This document shows, in pieces, positions 9,366 through 18,576 of a DNA stretch of 64,000 bases. Under the pieces are notes generated by a model. The model saw nothing but the letters and a program-made list of their open reading frames with translations, searched no databases and was not told where the DNA came from. The position numbers and the translations under genes were made by a program. Source of the DNA: Microscillaceae bacterium (lineage in GTDB: Bacteria; Bacteroidota; Bacteroidia; Cytophagales; Microscillaceae); contig JANWZA010000026.1 of assembly GCA_025054775.1 (NCBI GenBank), forward strand, positions 1-64,000, read 5' to 3'. Numbering within the stretch: the first letter of the stretch is position 1; every line of letters begins with the position of its first letter.

Positions 9366-9432
9366 AAATAGCTATTCGTAATTTGACCATTAACCCAAAC
9401 AATTACTAAACTTCTTTATCTCTTTTGGCTAA

Positions 9433-11853
9433 ATGTGCAAATCTTTGCTTTTCCTATGGCTAATTGTGTTTTTTGAGGTATTATCCAATAAGATAATTGC
9501 TCAAAAAGGCACTTGGCAGCTCCGTCTGGAAAAAGAGCGAAGCCAAACCTCTGACATAGAAAAACAACTCCTACTAGACTGCCAAATAGCCCAAGAAATG
9601 AAAGAGTACGATTTGCCAACAGCTAATAAACAACTTCACTCCATCCTAGAGATAGCCCAAAATAAAAAAATACGCATAGTAGAAGCCTACGCTCATTATG
9701 GTATAGCCGAATGTTTAAGAATGTCAGGCAAGACATATGTTTCTATAAACCACTATCACGAGGCATTAAAAATATTAAGAAGCATCGGTAGTAATTGGGA
9801 GATAGCACAAGTAAAACGCGATTCTGTATTATCTTTTGCTAATTTGAGCAAGTTTGGTACTATCCAAAAGGGATTAGAAATAGCTACATCTTTTTTTGAA
9901 AAGAAGGCACCACAGCAGCGTCAGCATGGAATTACGCTTTTTCACTTAGCAGCCAACTTATTACGACTATCACAATACGAAAAAGCACTCCATACTGCTC
10001 AAGAAGCTAAAAAAATATTTCAAAAAATAGGAGATAATATTTATACGGCTCGCTGTCTTAATGCTATTGGGCTAATTTACCGCAACATGGGCTACCAAGC
10101 CTTAGCCCTTGAACACTACCTCAAAGCAGTGAAAATATATCAACAAATAGGTGAAAACCAAAAGTCTGCCTCAATGGTATATGCAAATATCGGCAACTTA
10201 TATGTAAACCTCAAAGATAAGTTTTATCAGCAAGAGGCAACCAAGTATTACCAAAAAGCCTATCAAATTGCATTGAGTATTAAAGATACACTTCAAATTG
10301 TAGCTACTTTGGAATTTTTAGCCAAAGCTGCTGCCACTTACAATAATTTTGAGCAAGCCAAGAGTTATTACTTGCAAGGATTAGAAATAATCCACAAGAC
10401 GGATAATTGGATAGAAGCAGGCTTTTATACTCTACGCGCTTCAGAAATTTACATTTTGTTCAAACAACCTGAGCAAGCAATCAAGTTAGCACAAGAAGTA
10501 GTAGATAAATTTAGCAAGAGAGAAGTTCCTGAGGCTTTAGCCCAAGCCCAAGCCATTTTGGCTCGCCATTATACTCACGTAGGCAATTACCAACTCTCTC
10601 AGACCTTGGCTTACAAAGCCTTACAAAATACTATAGAAGATGACCACCACGCTATTAGTCCAATTTATACGCTTATGATAGGGAATGCTATCAAGCTAAA
10701 AAGATACATAGAGGCTGAATATTGGGCAGAGTACGCCCTGAAGCACTATAAGAAAGTACACGGAACAGGTTTTTTACTTACCGTCTACAAGTACTTAATA
10801 CAATTAGATACTATCCAAAAAGAATACCAACGTGCCGTTCAGTGGTTCACTGCTTTCAATACCCTTCGCGACAGCGTTTTGAAAGAAGACCATAACCGCA
10901 ACCTGTTAGAAATGCAGTTTCAGTATAACCTACAAGAGCAAAAAAAGGAAAATGAATATCTGAAAAACCTCAATAAAGCACAAGTAAAAGCCAATCAATT
11001 ACAAAGTATAGTACTTACTTTGGTAGGTTTAGGACTGGGCTTTGTATCGATAGCTTATTACTTTTTATTCAGGCATAGACAAAAATTACAACGCTTGTTA
11101 GCCACTGTACAACTCCAAAACCAGCAAATCAATGAAAAAAATGAAGAGATAGAAGCCCAAAAACAAATTCTAGAGAAGCTCAATCTTACCAAAGACCGTA
11201 TCATATCTATTATTTCGCATGACATGCGCAACCCCTTAGCAAACCTCAAAATACTATTAGAAATGGTTAGCAAAGGCTTTATAGACGCCCAAGAACAAAT
11301 AGCCATTACCCAACGCATAAGCCAAGATATCAACCATATCTATAATTTCTTAGAAGATCTTTTGCTTTGGGCAGATAGCCAAAGCCAAGGCTTTAGCCCT
11401 AATATTGTACTAATAGATTTGCACGCCATAGCCCAAGAGGTAATACAAATTACTCAAAACCAAGCGAAAAATAAAAATATTCACCTTCAAAACCTAATTC
11501 CTGAAAATCTAATTATACAAACAGATAAAGATATAATTAAAACCGTATTGCTTAATCTTGTAACTAATGCTATCAAATTTACTAATTTAGGCGGATATGT
11601 CAAAATAAACTACCAAACAGCGGGTTCAAATCATATTCTCATAGTAGAAGACAACGGCGTAGGTATAGCCCTAGAGAACAGAGATAAAATCTTCGGACAA
11701 GAACGCTTCACTACCAAAGGCACCTTACAAGAGAAAGGAACTGGCTTTGGGCTCGCTATTTGTAAAGATTTTATTCTATCCCTGGGGGGAAATATCTATT
11801 TTGAAAGTACCATCGGTAAAGGTACTACTTTTTACGTAGAACTACCACAATAA
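9433..11853 (+). CDS. TPR-containing sensor histidine kinase
   Basis: An 806-residue membrane kinase. A signal peptide (1-23) leads into a long helical region with about seven TPR-like repeats (roughly 60-480), then a membrane helix (about 525-548), a coiled coil, a HisKA domain with phospho-acceptor His596 (SHDMRNPL) and a HATPase domain with NAIKF, DNGVGIA and GTGFGLAI boxes ending at the C-terminus. The TPR part would be outside the inner membrane and probably binds a protein or peptide signal. No response regulator adjoins it, so it is an orphan kinase by position. Its leader carries repeat copy B, hinting at post-transcriptional control. Confidence 0.92.
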   Translation: MCKSLLFLWLIVFFEVLSNKIIAQKGTWQLRLEKERSQTSDIEKQLLLDCQIAQEMKEYDLPTANKQLHSILEIAQNKKIRIVEAYAHYGIAECLRMSGKTYVSINHYHEALKILRSIGSNWEIAQVKRDSVLSFANLSKFGTIQKGLEIATSFFEKKAPQQRQHGITLFHLAANLLRLSQYEKALHTAQEAKKIFQKIGDNIYTARCLNAIGLIYRNMGYQALALEHYLKAVKIYQQIGENQKSASMVYANIGNLYVNLKDKFYQQEATKYYQKAYQIALSIKDTLQIVATLEFLAKAAATYNNFEQAKSYYLQGLEIIHKTDNWIEAGFYTLRASEIYILFKQPEQAIKLAQEVVDKFSKREVPEALAQAQAILARHYTHVGNYQLSQTLAYKALQNTIEDDHHAISPIYTLMIGNAIKLKRYIEAEYWAEYALKHYKKVHGTGFLLTVYKYLIQLDTIQKEYQRAVQWFTAFNTLRDSVLKEDHNRNLLEMQFQYNLQEQKKENEYLKNLNKAQVKANQLQSIVLTLVGLGLGFVSIAYYFLFRHRQKLQRLLATVQLQNQQINEKNEEIEAQKQILEKLNLTKDRIISIISHDMRNPLANLKILLEMVSKGFIDAQEQIAITQRISQDINHIYNFLEDLLLWADSQSQGFSPNIVLIDLHAIAQEVIQITQNQAKNKNIHLQNLIPENLIIQTDKDIIKTVLLNLVTNAIKFTNLGGYVKINYQTAGSNHILIVEDNGVGIALENRDKIFGQERFTTKGTLQEKGTGFGLAICKDFILSLGGNIYFESTIGKGTTFYVELPQ

Positions 11854-11988
11854 CTACCTGACAAACCTATTTTGAAATCTGAAAAGAGAAAATCACCCAA
11901 GACAAAGTTACTCAAACTTTTGTAAAATAAAATATGTTATTATTACAATCATAGATACTGGCAAAATTCACCGAACATACTTAAAACA

Positions 11989-12861
11989 ATGATACAAGAG
12001 AGCGAAATACAAGCAATTATTTCTTTGTTAGATGACGAGGACAAAGAAGTAGTAGAACATATAGAGAAAAAAATTATTTCTCTAGGAGATATTATGATAC
12101 CCTTCCTAGAACGCGAATGGGAAACGAATTTCAACCCAATAGCTCAAAAGCGAATTGAGGAGTTGATACACATCTTGCAACTAAAATCACTTAAAGAAAA
12201 GCTAATTAATTGGAAAAATAACGAACAAAACGACTTATTAAAGGGCATGTATTTGGTAGCTACTTACCAATACCCTGACTTAGATATCAGAAAACTGAAA
12301 AAAGAACTAGACAAAATTTATTACGAAGCATGGCTGAAACACCGTACCTATGCTAGCCCTATAGAACAAATAAGAACACTTAATCATGTTTTATTCAACG
12401 AATTAGGGTTTACTTCTAATACGCAGAACTTCCACGCCCCTAGCAATTCTATGCTTAATGTGATATTAGAAAGCCGAAAGTCTAATCCCATTGGCTTGTC
12501 AGTAGTATATATCCTTATAGCACAGCGACTCATGATGCCTGTCTATGGTGTGAACTTTCCTAACTTGTTTATCTTAACTTACAAAAGTTCTGAAGTACAA
12601 TTTTACATTAATGCCTTTCATAGAGGAATGGTATTTTTTAAGAATGATATTGATAACTACATCAATCAACTGAATATCAAGCCTTTGGAAAGTTTTTATC
12701 AGCCCTGTTCTAATTTGGATATTATACAAAGAGTATTGCGAAACTTAATAGTTTCTTTCGAAAAATTAGGAGAAACTCATCGTGAAGAGGAGGTAAAACA
12801 ACTTTTAGATGCAATTTCGCAAGAGGGTGATGGCTTTTTGAATGATAGTCAAAGTATCTAA
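11989..12861 (+). CDS. SirB1 family transglutaminase-like protein
   Basis: A 290-residue cytosolic protein. The N-terminal helical part (1-100) precedes a transglutaminase-like SirB1 domain containing LNHVLFNELGF (137-147), NPIGLSVVYILIAQRL and VYGVNFPN. The catalytic cysteine of true transglutaminases is missing, which is usual for SirB1 proteins, so an enzymatic role is doubtful. Such proteins occur widely and often combine with TPRs; the function is not established. It follows the histidine kinase by 135 bases on the same strand without a clear promoter, so read-through is possible. Confidence 0.82.
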   Translation: MIQESEIQAIISLLDDEDKEVVEHIEKKIISLGDIMIPFLEREWETNFNPIAQKRIEELIHILQLKSLKEKLINWKNNEQNDLLKGMYLVATYQYPDLDIRKLKKELDKIYYEAWLKHRTYASPIEQIRTLNHVLFNELGFTSNTQNFHAPSNSMLNVILESRKSNPIGLSVVYILIAQRLMMPVYGVNFPNLFILTYKSSEVQFYINAFHRGMVFFKNDIDNYINQLNIKPLESFYQPCSNLDIIQRVLRNLIVSFEKLGETHREEEVKQLLDAISQEGDGFLNDSQSI

Positions 12862-13342
12862 TAGAAACAGTAGTTTTCAACAGGTAGTCAAAGTATGTAG
12901 AGTTTCTCTGCCTTTGCGTATGGATTTCTATTCCTTATAATCAAGTATTGGATACAGGGGTTGAGCTATCAAAGACTGTATTTCGCTAATTTGAACTTCA
13001 TACCATTTGCCAGTTATAAAACCAAAATGCATAAAAAAGTACTTTGTTGTAAAAACAAGAGGAGACTTGTAATAAGCGAAGTTGCTTAGGATTACAAAAG
13101 ATTTTCAACCAAAAGTTTATTTTTAACATAATAGCCCTTTCATGGAAACCCTAAGCAAAGATAATATTCGTGTATGTATGTTTGCCTTCATTTTATACGC
13201 ATAATAAACAAAAAAATAAATCTTAATTCATACCAAACAAGCTGACATACCTAAAAATCAGTTAAAGTAAATCTCTCAGCTACAAGGGTAAGCTTTGGCA
13301 GCTTTCTCCTCAATATTTACTGAAATCGTTTTGCGAGATAAA
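12862..13342. other. Gene-free region between convergent genes
   Basis: About 480 bases between two convergent stop codons. I find no convincing ORF, tRNA, strong terminator or repeat. Only a 9-bp inverted repeat with a 59-base loop (13082-13158) is visible, which may be chance. The sequence may be decayed or may hold an RNA I do not recognise. Confidence 0.5.
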
Positions 13343-14080
13343 TTATCTCAAACTGTCGTAATATCGTAATACTTTTACGTATTCTTCTGGGTTGTCTCTA
13401 AGTTTTATTTTTTCCTTTTTCATAAATTCCTCTATTTGAAGAGCCTTCTCACCAAACATTTCAGCAAATTTTTTAGGCTTTTTTTCTACAAATTGCAGGG
13501 GTTGGTTAGCAAACTCAATCAAAATTAAATTATTATTAACAAATTTATCATTTTCATTACCTATAGTACCATAACCAGCAGAGTTGGTACTCACACTGGG
13601 GGCTTTTTCTACAATTTTTCGTACCTTTTCCCATAGCTTCACTTTATTACTAGCATACCAAAGTTTGAGGTAGGTTGCTCCTGTACGTGTTTTACCGCTG
13701 AGCATTATTTTCACATACTTTTCTTCTTTTTTTGTAATAGGATTAGTAAAACTAAAACTTTGTACTTTTTCTTTAGGGACAATACTCTCTTGCCCTTTAT
13801 CATTTTTACAATAAAGTTCATCATTAAAAGCATTGTACCTAAGCCATTGCCTTGGAGAGAGGTTATTTTCAGTATCTATGAACGTACCAATAGCCCATTC
13901 CGTCTCAAAAGGAGAACCTGCAATTTGTTTTTGAGCTTGTGAGTTGTAAAGTAAATCGGTATTCTGCTGATAAGGATCCAGTATATCACCAATTACACGC
14001 CCTTGAGTTTTTGCATCCCTCGCATAGAAGCTACTGATCAATAAGAACAACCAAGTAAATAGCAATAGTTGAAGGTTCAT
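13343..14080 (-). CDS. Secreted protein of unknown function
   Basis: I do not recognise this 245-residue protein. Residues 1-20 form a signal peptide (hydrophobic LLLFTWLFLLISS), so it is exported. The mature part has no membrane helix. It contains a short beta-rich stretch around LRYNAFNDELYCKND and a lysine-rich C-terminal half with a QIEEFMKKEKIKLRDNPEEY-like helical end, a style seen in many hypothetical Bacteroidota envelope proteins. Codon use and composition resemble neighbours, so it is probably a real gene. It is followed by the gene-free convergent gap. Confidence 0.7.
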   Translation of the reverse strand: MNLQLLLFTWLFLLISSFYARDAKTQGRVIGDILDPYQQNTDLLYNSQAQKQIAGSPFETEWAIGTFIDTENNLSPRQWLRYNAFNDELYCKNDKGQESIVPKEKVQSFSFTNPITKKEEKYVKIMLSGKTRTGATYLKLWYASNKVKLWEKVRKIVEKAPSVSTNSAGYGTIGNENDKFVNNNLILIEFANQPLQFVEKKPKKFAEMFGEKALQIEEFMKKEKIKLRDNPEEYVKVLRYYDSLR

Positions 14081-14384
14081 AAAGAGAGCAATTATTAAGG
14101 ATTAAACTTTTAGAAATAAAGAATTGAAAGTAGTTTTACAAAAATTAACTTGAAAGTCAAAAGGTTAAGAATTGAAATTCTTGTACTGTATCTGCTAAAT
14201 CTTCTTTCTTTTGAAGAAAAAGACTTTAAGCAAAAATAGCATTTTTCGTAAAAAAATAGATAAATCAAAGACTTTTCTGCTAATTAAAAAGGGTAATCAA
14301 ATGTTAGTGAACCAACGAATTAAATTCGAGAATTTTTTACAAATACAGAGTTTGGAGTATTTTATTTAACTATGTTTCCCTTAA
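14081..14384 (-). other. Intergenic region upstream of the secreted protein gene
   Basis: AT-rich spacer of 304 bases between comM and the secreted-protein gene. The minus strand has a -7-like TATTTTTG (14238-14231), but its -33 partner is 27 bases away, so the promoter is uncertain. Nothing else is recognised. Confidence 0.4.
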
Positions 14385-15923
14385 TTATGTTCCCCAACTT
14401 TCGCGGTCAAGGCTGCGGTATTGTATGGCTTCGGCTAAATGTTCTATCAATATGTCAGGGCTGTTGGCTAAATCGGCAATAGTACGTGCAACTTTGAGAA
14501 TACGGTCAAAAGCTCGTGCTGACAAGCCCAAGCGTTCCATAGCCGTTTTGAGCAATCGTTTACCTGCCTCACTTAAGAGGCATATTTGCTGAGCGAGTTG
14601 CGGAGGCATCATGGCATTGCAATATATTCCTCTGTGATTTTTGAATCGTTCTAATTGAATTTCGCGAGCTTTTATTACACGTTCACGAATAGACTTACTA
14701 CTCTCACTCTTCCTTTTAGAAGTCATTTCCTCAAAAGAAACAGGTGTTACCTCTACGTGCAAATCAATTCTGTCTAACAAGGGACCGCTGATTTTATTCA
14801 AATATTTTTGCACCGCACCTGCTGCACAAACACATTCTCTGTTAGGGTGATTATAGTAGCCGCAAGGGCAAGGGTTCATGCTAGCAATAAGCATAAAATT
14901 AGCAGGAAATTCTACACTTACTTTGGCACGTGAAATAGTTACTTTTCTTTCTTCTAGAGGTTGTCTCATAACTTCTAGCACGGTTCGCTTAAACTCGGGT
15001 AATTCATCTAGAAACAACACCCCATTGTGTGCCAGAGAAATTTCTCCTGGTTGTGGGTTGGCTCCTCCTCCTACCAAAGCCACGTCGCTAATGGTATGGT
15101 GCGGTGAGCGAAAGGGGCGTTGGGCTATAAGCGAAGCATTATGAGGTAGCTTTCCTGCTACGGAGTAGATTTTAGTAGTTTCAAGGGCTTCGTGTAAGGT
15201 AAGTGGTGGCAGAATAGTAGGTAAACACTTGGAGAGCATTGTTTTTCCTGCTCCAGGGGAGCCAATCATGATTACGTTATGCCCCCCTGCAGCGGCAATT
15301 TCTAAGGCACGTTTAATGTTTTCCTGCCCTTGCACGTCAGAGAAATCGATCGGGTAATTTTCACTATTTTGCTGAAATAGTTCGCGGGTTTGGTTGGGGA
15401 GAGGTTCAATATGTAGATTACCTTCTAAAAAATCGTATGCTTCACGCAAGGTTTCTACTCCAATGATGTCCAAATTATTTACGATAGCAGCTTCAGAAGC
15501 ATTAGCTTTAGGCAGAATAAATCCTTTCAAACCACGTTTGCGGGCTTCAATCGCTATGGGTAAGGCTCCACGGATAGGTCGGAGTTCTCCATTCAGAGCT
15601 AATTCTCCTAAAATTAAGTAATCCGTAAGTTTGTCAGAGTGCATTTGTTCTGATGCTCTAAGGATGCATAAAGCAATCGGCAAATCATAGGCTGCCCCTT
15701 CTTTACGTAGGTCTGCTGGAGCGAGATTAACCACTACCTTTTGGCGCGGCATTCTAAACCCCAGATGTTTTATAGCGGCTTCCACACGTTGTTGGCTCTC
15801 CTTGACGGCACTATCAGGCAAACCTACCATAAAAAAATGTTGGCCTTGCGAAACATCTACCTCAATTGTAATCAGATGTGCATTTACCCCGTATACCGAA
15901 CTACCAAATGTTTTCGCTAACAT
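14385..15923 (-). CDS. comM: ComM/YifB family Mg-chelatase-like AAA+ ATPase
   Basis: A 512-residue protein of full family length. The N-terminal Lon-protease-like fold (1-175) includes VGLPDSAVKES. The AAA+ core has Walker A GSPGAGKT (221-228), Walker B LFLDE (303-307) and a cysteine cluster CPCGYYNHPNRECVC (352-366). The C-terminal Mg-chelatase helical domain follows. ComM is a hexameric helicase that promotes branch migration when foreign DNA recombines during natural transformation; other members have less certain roles. It lies 61 bases downstream of gldB on the same strand and may be cotranscribed. Confidence 0.95.
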   Translation of the reverse strand: MLAKTFGSSVYGVNAHLITIEVDVSQGQHFFMVGLPDSAVKESQQRVEAAIKHLGFRMPRQKVVVNLAPADLRKEGAAYDLPIALCILRASEQMHSDKLTDYLILGELALNGELRPIRGALPIAIEARKRGLKGFILPKANASEAAIVNNLDIIGVETLREAYDFLEGNLHIEPLPNQTRELFQQNSENYPIDFSDVQGQENIKRALEIAAAGGHNVIMIGSPGAGKTMLSKCLPTILPPLTLHEALETTKIYSVAGKLPHNASLIAQRPFRSPHHTISDVALVGGGANPQPGEISLAHNGVLFLDELPEFKRTVLEVMRQPLEERKVTISRAKVSVEFPANFMLIASMNPCPCGYYNHPNRECVCAAGAVQKYLNKISGPLLDRIDLHVEVTPVSFEEMTSKRKSESSKSIRERVIKAREIQLERFKNHRGIYCNAMMPPQLAQQICLLSEAGKRLLKTAMERLGLSARAFDRILKVARTIADLANSPDILIEHLAEAIQYRSLDRESWGT

Positions 15924-15984
15924 ATCCTTTTACTTAATGCAATTTTTGAGTTGTATGCTTCAAAAAGCACCTCATTTTTTTAGA

Positions 15985-16998
15985 CTAATCACCTTTATAG
16001 GCTGATTGTGTAAAAATTTCTCTTGCATTAGCCTCACGCATGATTTCTTGCAAGGTAGCCCTTTTCTTTTGAGCATACTTTTCTAAAATACGCAAGCCAA
16101 GCCATCTGCCGATGCGTCCAGGGCATTTCTTATTTATTTCAGCTACATAAGGGCGTTCGTTTAGATAACTTTGAATATGAAAATGACTGGTGGAAAATAA
16201 AAGCTTTCGCTCTACAAAATGTGCCCAAATATACTTTCGGTTATCTTCATCCTGTATATTAGCAAGTTCGGTCTGGGTATAACCAAATAGGATAGAGTCA
16301 GGCAGGCAAGGCATCATAGTTTTGGTGAAATAATAGGCTTTGCCAAAGTAAATCATTTCAGCTAACACGGTGCGGTCTTTTTCATCTATTCTATTGTATT
16401 TTTCGGAAAGATATTGTAGACTATTAGCCACAATATACTCAGGCTTATATCTACGCATCTGATAGAGAGGAATTTGTGGAGGAAGAGGGAATTTCCCTTT
16501 ATCTCCTAAAAAAAATTCTTTACCGATTAGGATAATTTTATCATTAGCTATGAGGTCATAGCCAAAACCTGTAATCAGGGTATAAATTTTAGGTGGCACA
16601 AAGTCGGGATAATAATATTTGATGTGTTTGAAAGCGAGTTCAAATTCACGCTCTAATTTTTCTACACTACCAAATTTTGAACTTACATCTTGGTATAATT
16701 CGTTAATGCCTTTGGCTTGAATGAGTTTGAGAAATTGCTCAGCCACGGTGCTATCATTGCGAAGATTACCAAATTTTTGTAAAGCCTGGCTCAAGTCAGG
16801 ATATTTACGCAAAATAGCTAATATACCCGCTACATCTTTTTGCTTAAAAAGTTCTTTTTCTACTTCTTTAATAGATACTCTTAGCGAAATATTTTGAATT
16901 TTTTGAGACACCTCGCATGGTTGCTCATCATTCATTTGGCAATATGTGAGGCTTAAAATACCAAGCCAGCCTAAGAGTTGGTATAGGTAACGTTTCAT
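15985..16998 (-). CDS. gldB: GldB family gliding-motility lipoprotein
   Basis: I place the start at Met15 of the longer frame (16998) because this gives a proper N-terminus, MKRYLYQLLGWLGIL, and a lipobox-like site ending at Cys20, though Tyr before the Cys is atypical. The remaining 337 residues match GldB through PPKIYTLITGFGYD, LLAEMIYFGKAYYF-like sequence, GYTQTELANIQDE and CPGRIGRWLGLRI. In Flavobacterium GldB is needed for gliding and linked to the type IX secretion apparatus, but homologues also occur in non-gliding Bacteroidota. It sits upstream of comM on the same strand; no other gld gene is in this window. Confidence 0.85.
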   Translation of the reverse strand: MKRYLYQLLGWLGILSLTYCQMNDEQPCEVSQKIQNISLRVSIKEVEKELFKQKDVAGILAILRKYPDLSQALQKFGNLRNDSTVAEQFLKLIQAKGINELYQDVSSKFGSVEKLEREFELAFKHIKYYYPDFVPPKIYTLITGFGYDLIANDKIILIGKEFFLGDKGKFPLPPQIPLYQMRRYKPEYIVANSLQYLSEKYNRIDEKDRTVLAEMIYFGKAYYFTKTMMPCLPDSILFGYTQTELANIQDEDNRKYIWAHFVERKLLFSTSHFHIQSYLNERPYVAEINKKCPGRIGRWLGLRILEKYAQKKRATLQEIMREANAREIFTQSAYKGD

Positions 16999-17323
16999 AA
17001 GTAAGCAGAAGAAACTATAAGGCAAATTAGGAAAATACATTCAATTTTTCAAAATTTGCACGATACTTATTTTGCAACTGCGAAAATACGAAAATTTTGA
17101 ACCAAATTGATACAAACATAAACACTTACTATTGCTTTTACATTTCCAATAAGATTGATTTCTGATTTTAGTAGCTTTGTTTTAATGCTTTACTCAAGAT
17201 ATCTACCAATGTTAGAGAATACATTTTAGAAATAACCTAATAACCATGCTTGTACTTTTAAGAAAAAAAACCTTACATTAGAATAAAGAAAGTAAAGAAA
17301 TTTTTTGTAATTTTACATCTACT

Positions 17324-17947
17324 ATGCAAAAAACTTTAAGAAGCAAAATACCCTCGTACAACCACTACCCTATGGAAGAGCTGACACCACAACAGCAAAT
17401 TAGTGCCGAAGATATCCAACTTTTTAATAAAGAATTTCTACCTTTATTAGACTCAGCCTACAACTTCGCCTTCCGACTGACCCTTGATGAGGACGATGCC
17501 AAAGATTTGGTGCAAGATACTTTTCTTAAAGCCTTTCGGTTTATTCATTCCTTTCAAAAAGGGACTAATGCTAAAGCATGGTTATTTAGAATTTTGAAGA
17601 ATAGTTTTATTAATGACTATCGCAAAAAGGTAAAAGAACCTGCTAAGGTAGATTATCAAGAAGTGGAAGCTATTTACAACTCTGAAGAGGCAGAAGCAGG
17701 CAATAATATTACCACTGACTTACGTGTGGAAGTTCTGCAAGATATGATTGGTGATGAAGTGGCTAATGCACTCAATTCTTTGGCAGTGGATTTTAGAACA
17801 GTTATTATCTTGTGTGATATAGAAGGTTTTACTTACGAGGAGATGGCAAAAATTTTAGATATTCCTATTGGAACAGTTCGCTCACGCTTACACAGAGCTA
17901 GAAATATCCTGAAAGAAAAGTTAGAAAATTATGTTAAAAGGCACTAA
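17324..17947 (+). CDS. ECF-type RNA polymerase sigma factor
   Basis: A 207-residue sigma-70 family protein. Region 2 spans about 45-100 (LDEDDAKDLVQDTFLKAFRF, then AWLFRILKNSFINDYRKK) and region 4 spans about 145-205 (CDIEGFTYEEMAKI, GTVRSRLHRAR). A 35-residue linker separates them. It directs polymerase to a special promoter set. The start is unsure: an internal ATG at 17372 gives MEELTPQQQ and a length nearer the family norm. The following small Cys-rich gene resembles the zinc-binding anti-sigma type, and the pair is typical of a Bacteroidota sigma/anti-sigma unit, with a 132-base gap. Confidence 0.92.
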   Translation: MQKTLRSKIPSYNHYPMEELTPQQQISAEDIQLFNKEFLPLLDSAYNFAFRLTLDEDDAKDLVQDTFLKAFRFIHSFQKGTNAKAWLFRILKNSFINDYRKKVKEPAKVDYQEVEAIYNSEEAEAGNNITTDLRVEVLQDMIGDEVANALNSLAVDFRTVIILCDIEGFTYEEMAKILDIPIGTVRSRLHRARNILKEKLENYVKRH

Positions 17948-18079
17948 CGTAAGCTTTTTCTCCGAAAAGGTGAACCGAGGGGGAAATAATTGAACTTGTA
18001 ACATACTAGTATTGTTTTATAGCTGTAATAGCTCTCACTGTTTTAACGTCTTCTCACCCTTATTTTTTAGTCTAATGCT

Positions 18080-18346
18080 ATGTCAACAGAACAGTCTAGA
18101 CTGCAAAGAAAGCCATTGCCTGAGTGTGAAGAGTGTATTAAAATCCTACAAAGTTATTTAGATCATGAAACTACCCCAGAAGAGAACGCCTTAGTAGAAC
18201 GATGTCTACAAATCTGCTCTGTTTGCCGAGAGTTTTATGAGTATAATAAAACTCTTATAGAAATGGTGAAAAGGTTGCGTAAGACCTGCCCTGAACAACT
18301 TGCAGCAGAAATTAGAAACAAGATACTAGCACTCCAAACGTGTTAA
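18080..18346 (+). CDS. Small Cys-rich protein, probable ZAS-type anti-sigma factor
   Basis: An 88-residue cytosolic protein without a membrane segment. Cys16 and Cys19 (CEEC) and then Cys42, Cys46 and Cys49 fit the spacing of a zinc-binding anti-sigma domain, but the usual histidine of the HxxxCxxC motif is a cysteine here (CLQICSVC). A helical C-terminal part (50-85) could grip the sigma factor. The gene follows the ECF sigma gene on the same strand, the usual place for its regulator. Redox or metal sensing is plausible but inferred. Confidence 0.78.
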   Translation: MSTEQSRLQRKPLPECEECIKILQSYLDHETTPEENALVERCLQICSVCREFYEYNKTLIEMVKRLRKTCPEQLAAEIRNKILALQTC

Positions 18347-18358
18347 AAGAGAAATTGC

Positions 18359-18559
18359 TTACTCCGTTTTCTCTTTAAGTAGAAATCGCCTGCGTAAATC
18401 ATTTAAGATAAATTTTTTCTGATTCGTGAAACTCTCGGGATGCATTTGTTCAAAAAGAGCTTTTAGTTCGGCATATTTGCCAGCATACTCCTTTTGAAAT
18501 GCTACCTCATCTATTTTTTTACTGCGTAAATATTCGCTAAATGACTGTTGAGCGGGCAT
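18359..18559 (-). CDS. Small conserved protein downstream of polyprenyl synthetase
   Basis: A 66-residue, charged, mostly helical protein. The central segment FEQMHPESFTNQKKFILND resembles a short conserved protein of Bacteroidota with MHPxSFTxQK, whose function I do not know. It starts 17 bases after the polyprenyl synthetase stop on the same strand, so the two are probably one operon. It ends 12 bases from the stop of the convergent Cys-rich gene. Confidence 0.68.
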   Translation of the reverse strand: MPAQQSFSEYLRSKKIDEVAFQKEYAGKYAELKALFEQMHPESFTNQKKFILNDLRRRFLLKEKTE

Positions 18560-18576
18560 AACACTATCAACATTGT

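Larger units (their letters stand above)
9098..9432 (+). other. Intergenic leader region before the TPR histidine kinase
   Basis: No gene here. It holds a -7-like TATATTTG at 9204-9211 and, starting 30 bases later, repeat copy B (9241-9365). Confidence 0.55.

Noticed and set aside
13082-13158. 9-bp inverted repeat TTGCTTAGG/CCTAAGCAA
   Set aside because: The arms are 59 bases apart and no T-run follows, so it may be chance in an AT-rich gap.
14878-15144. ORF antisense to comM
   Set aside because: Shadow frame inside a well-identified gene.
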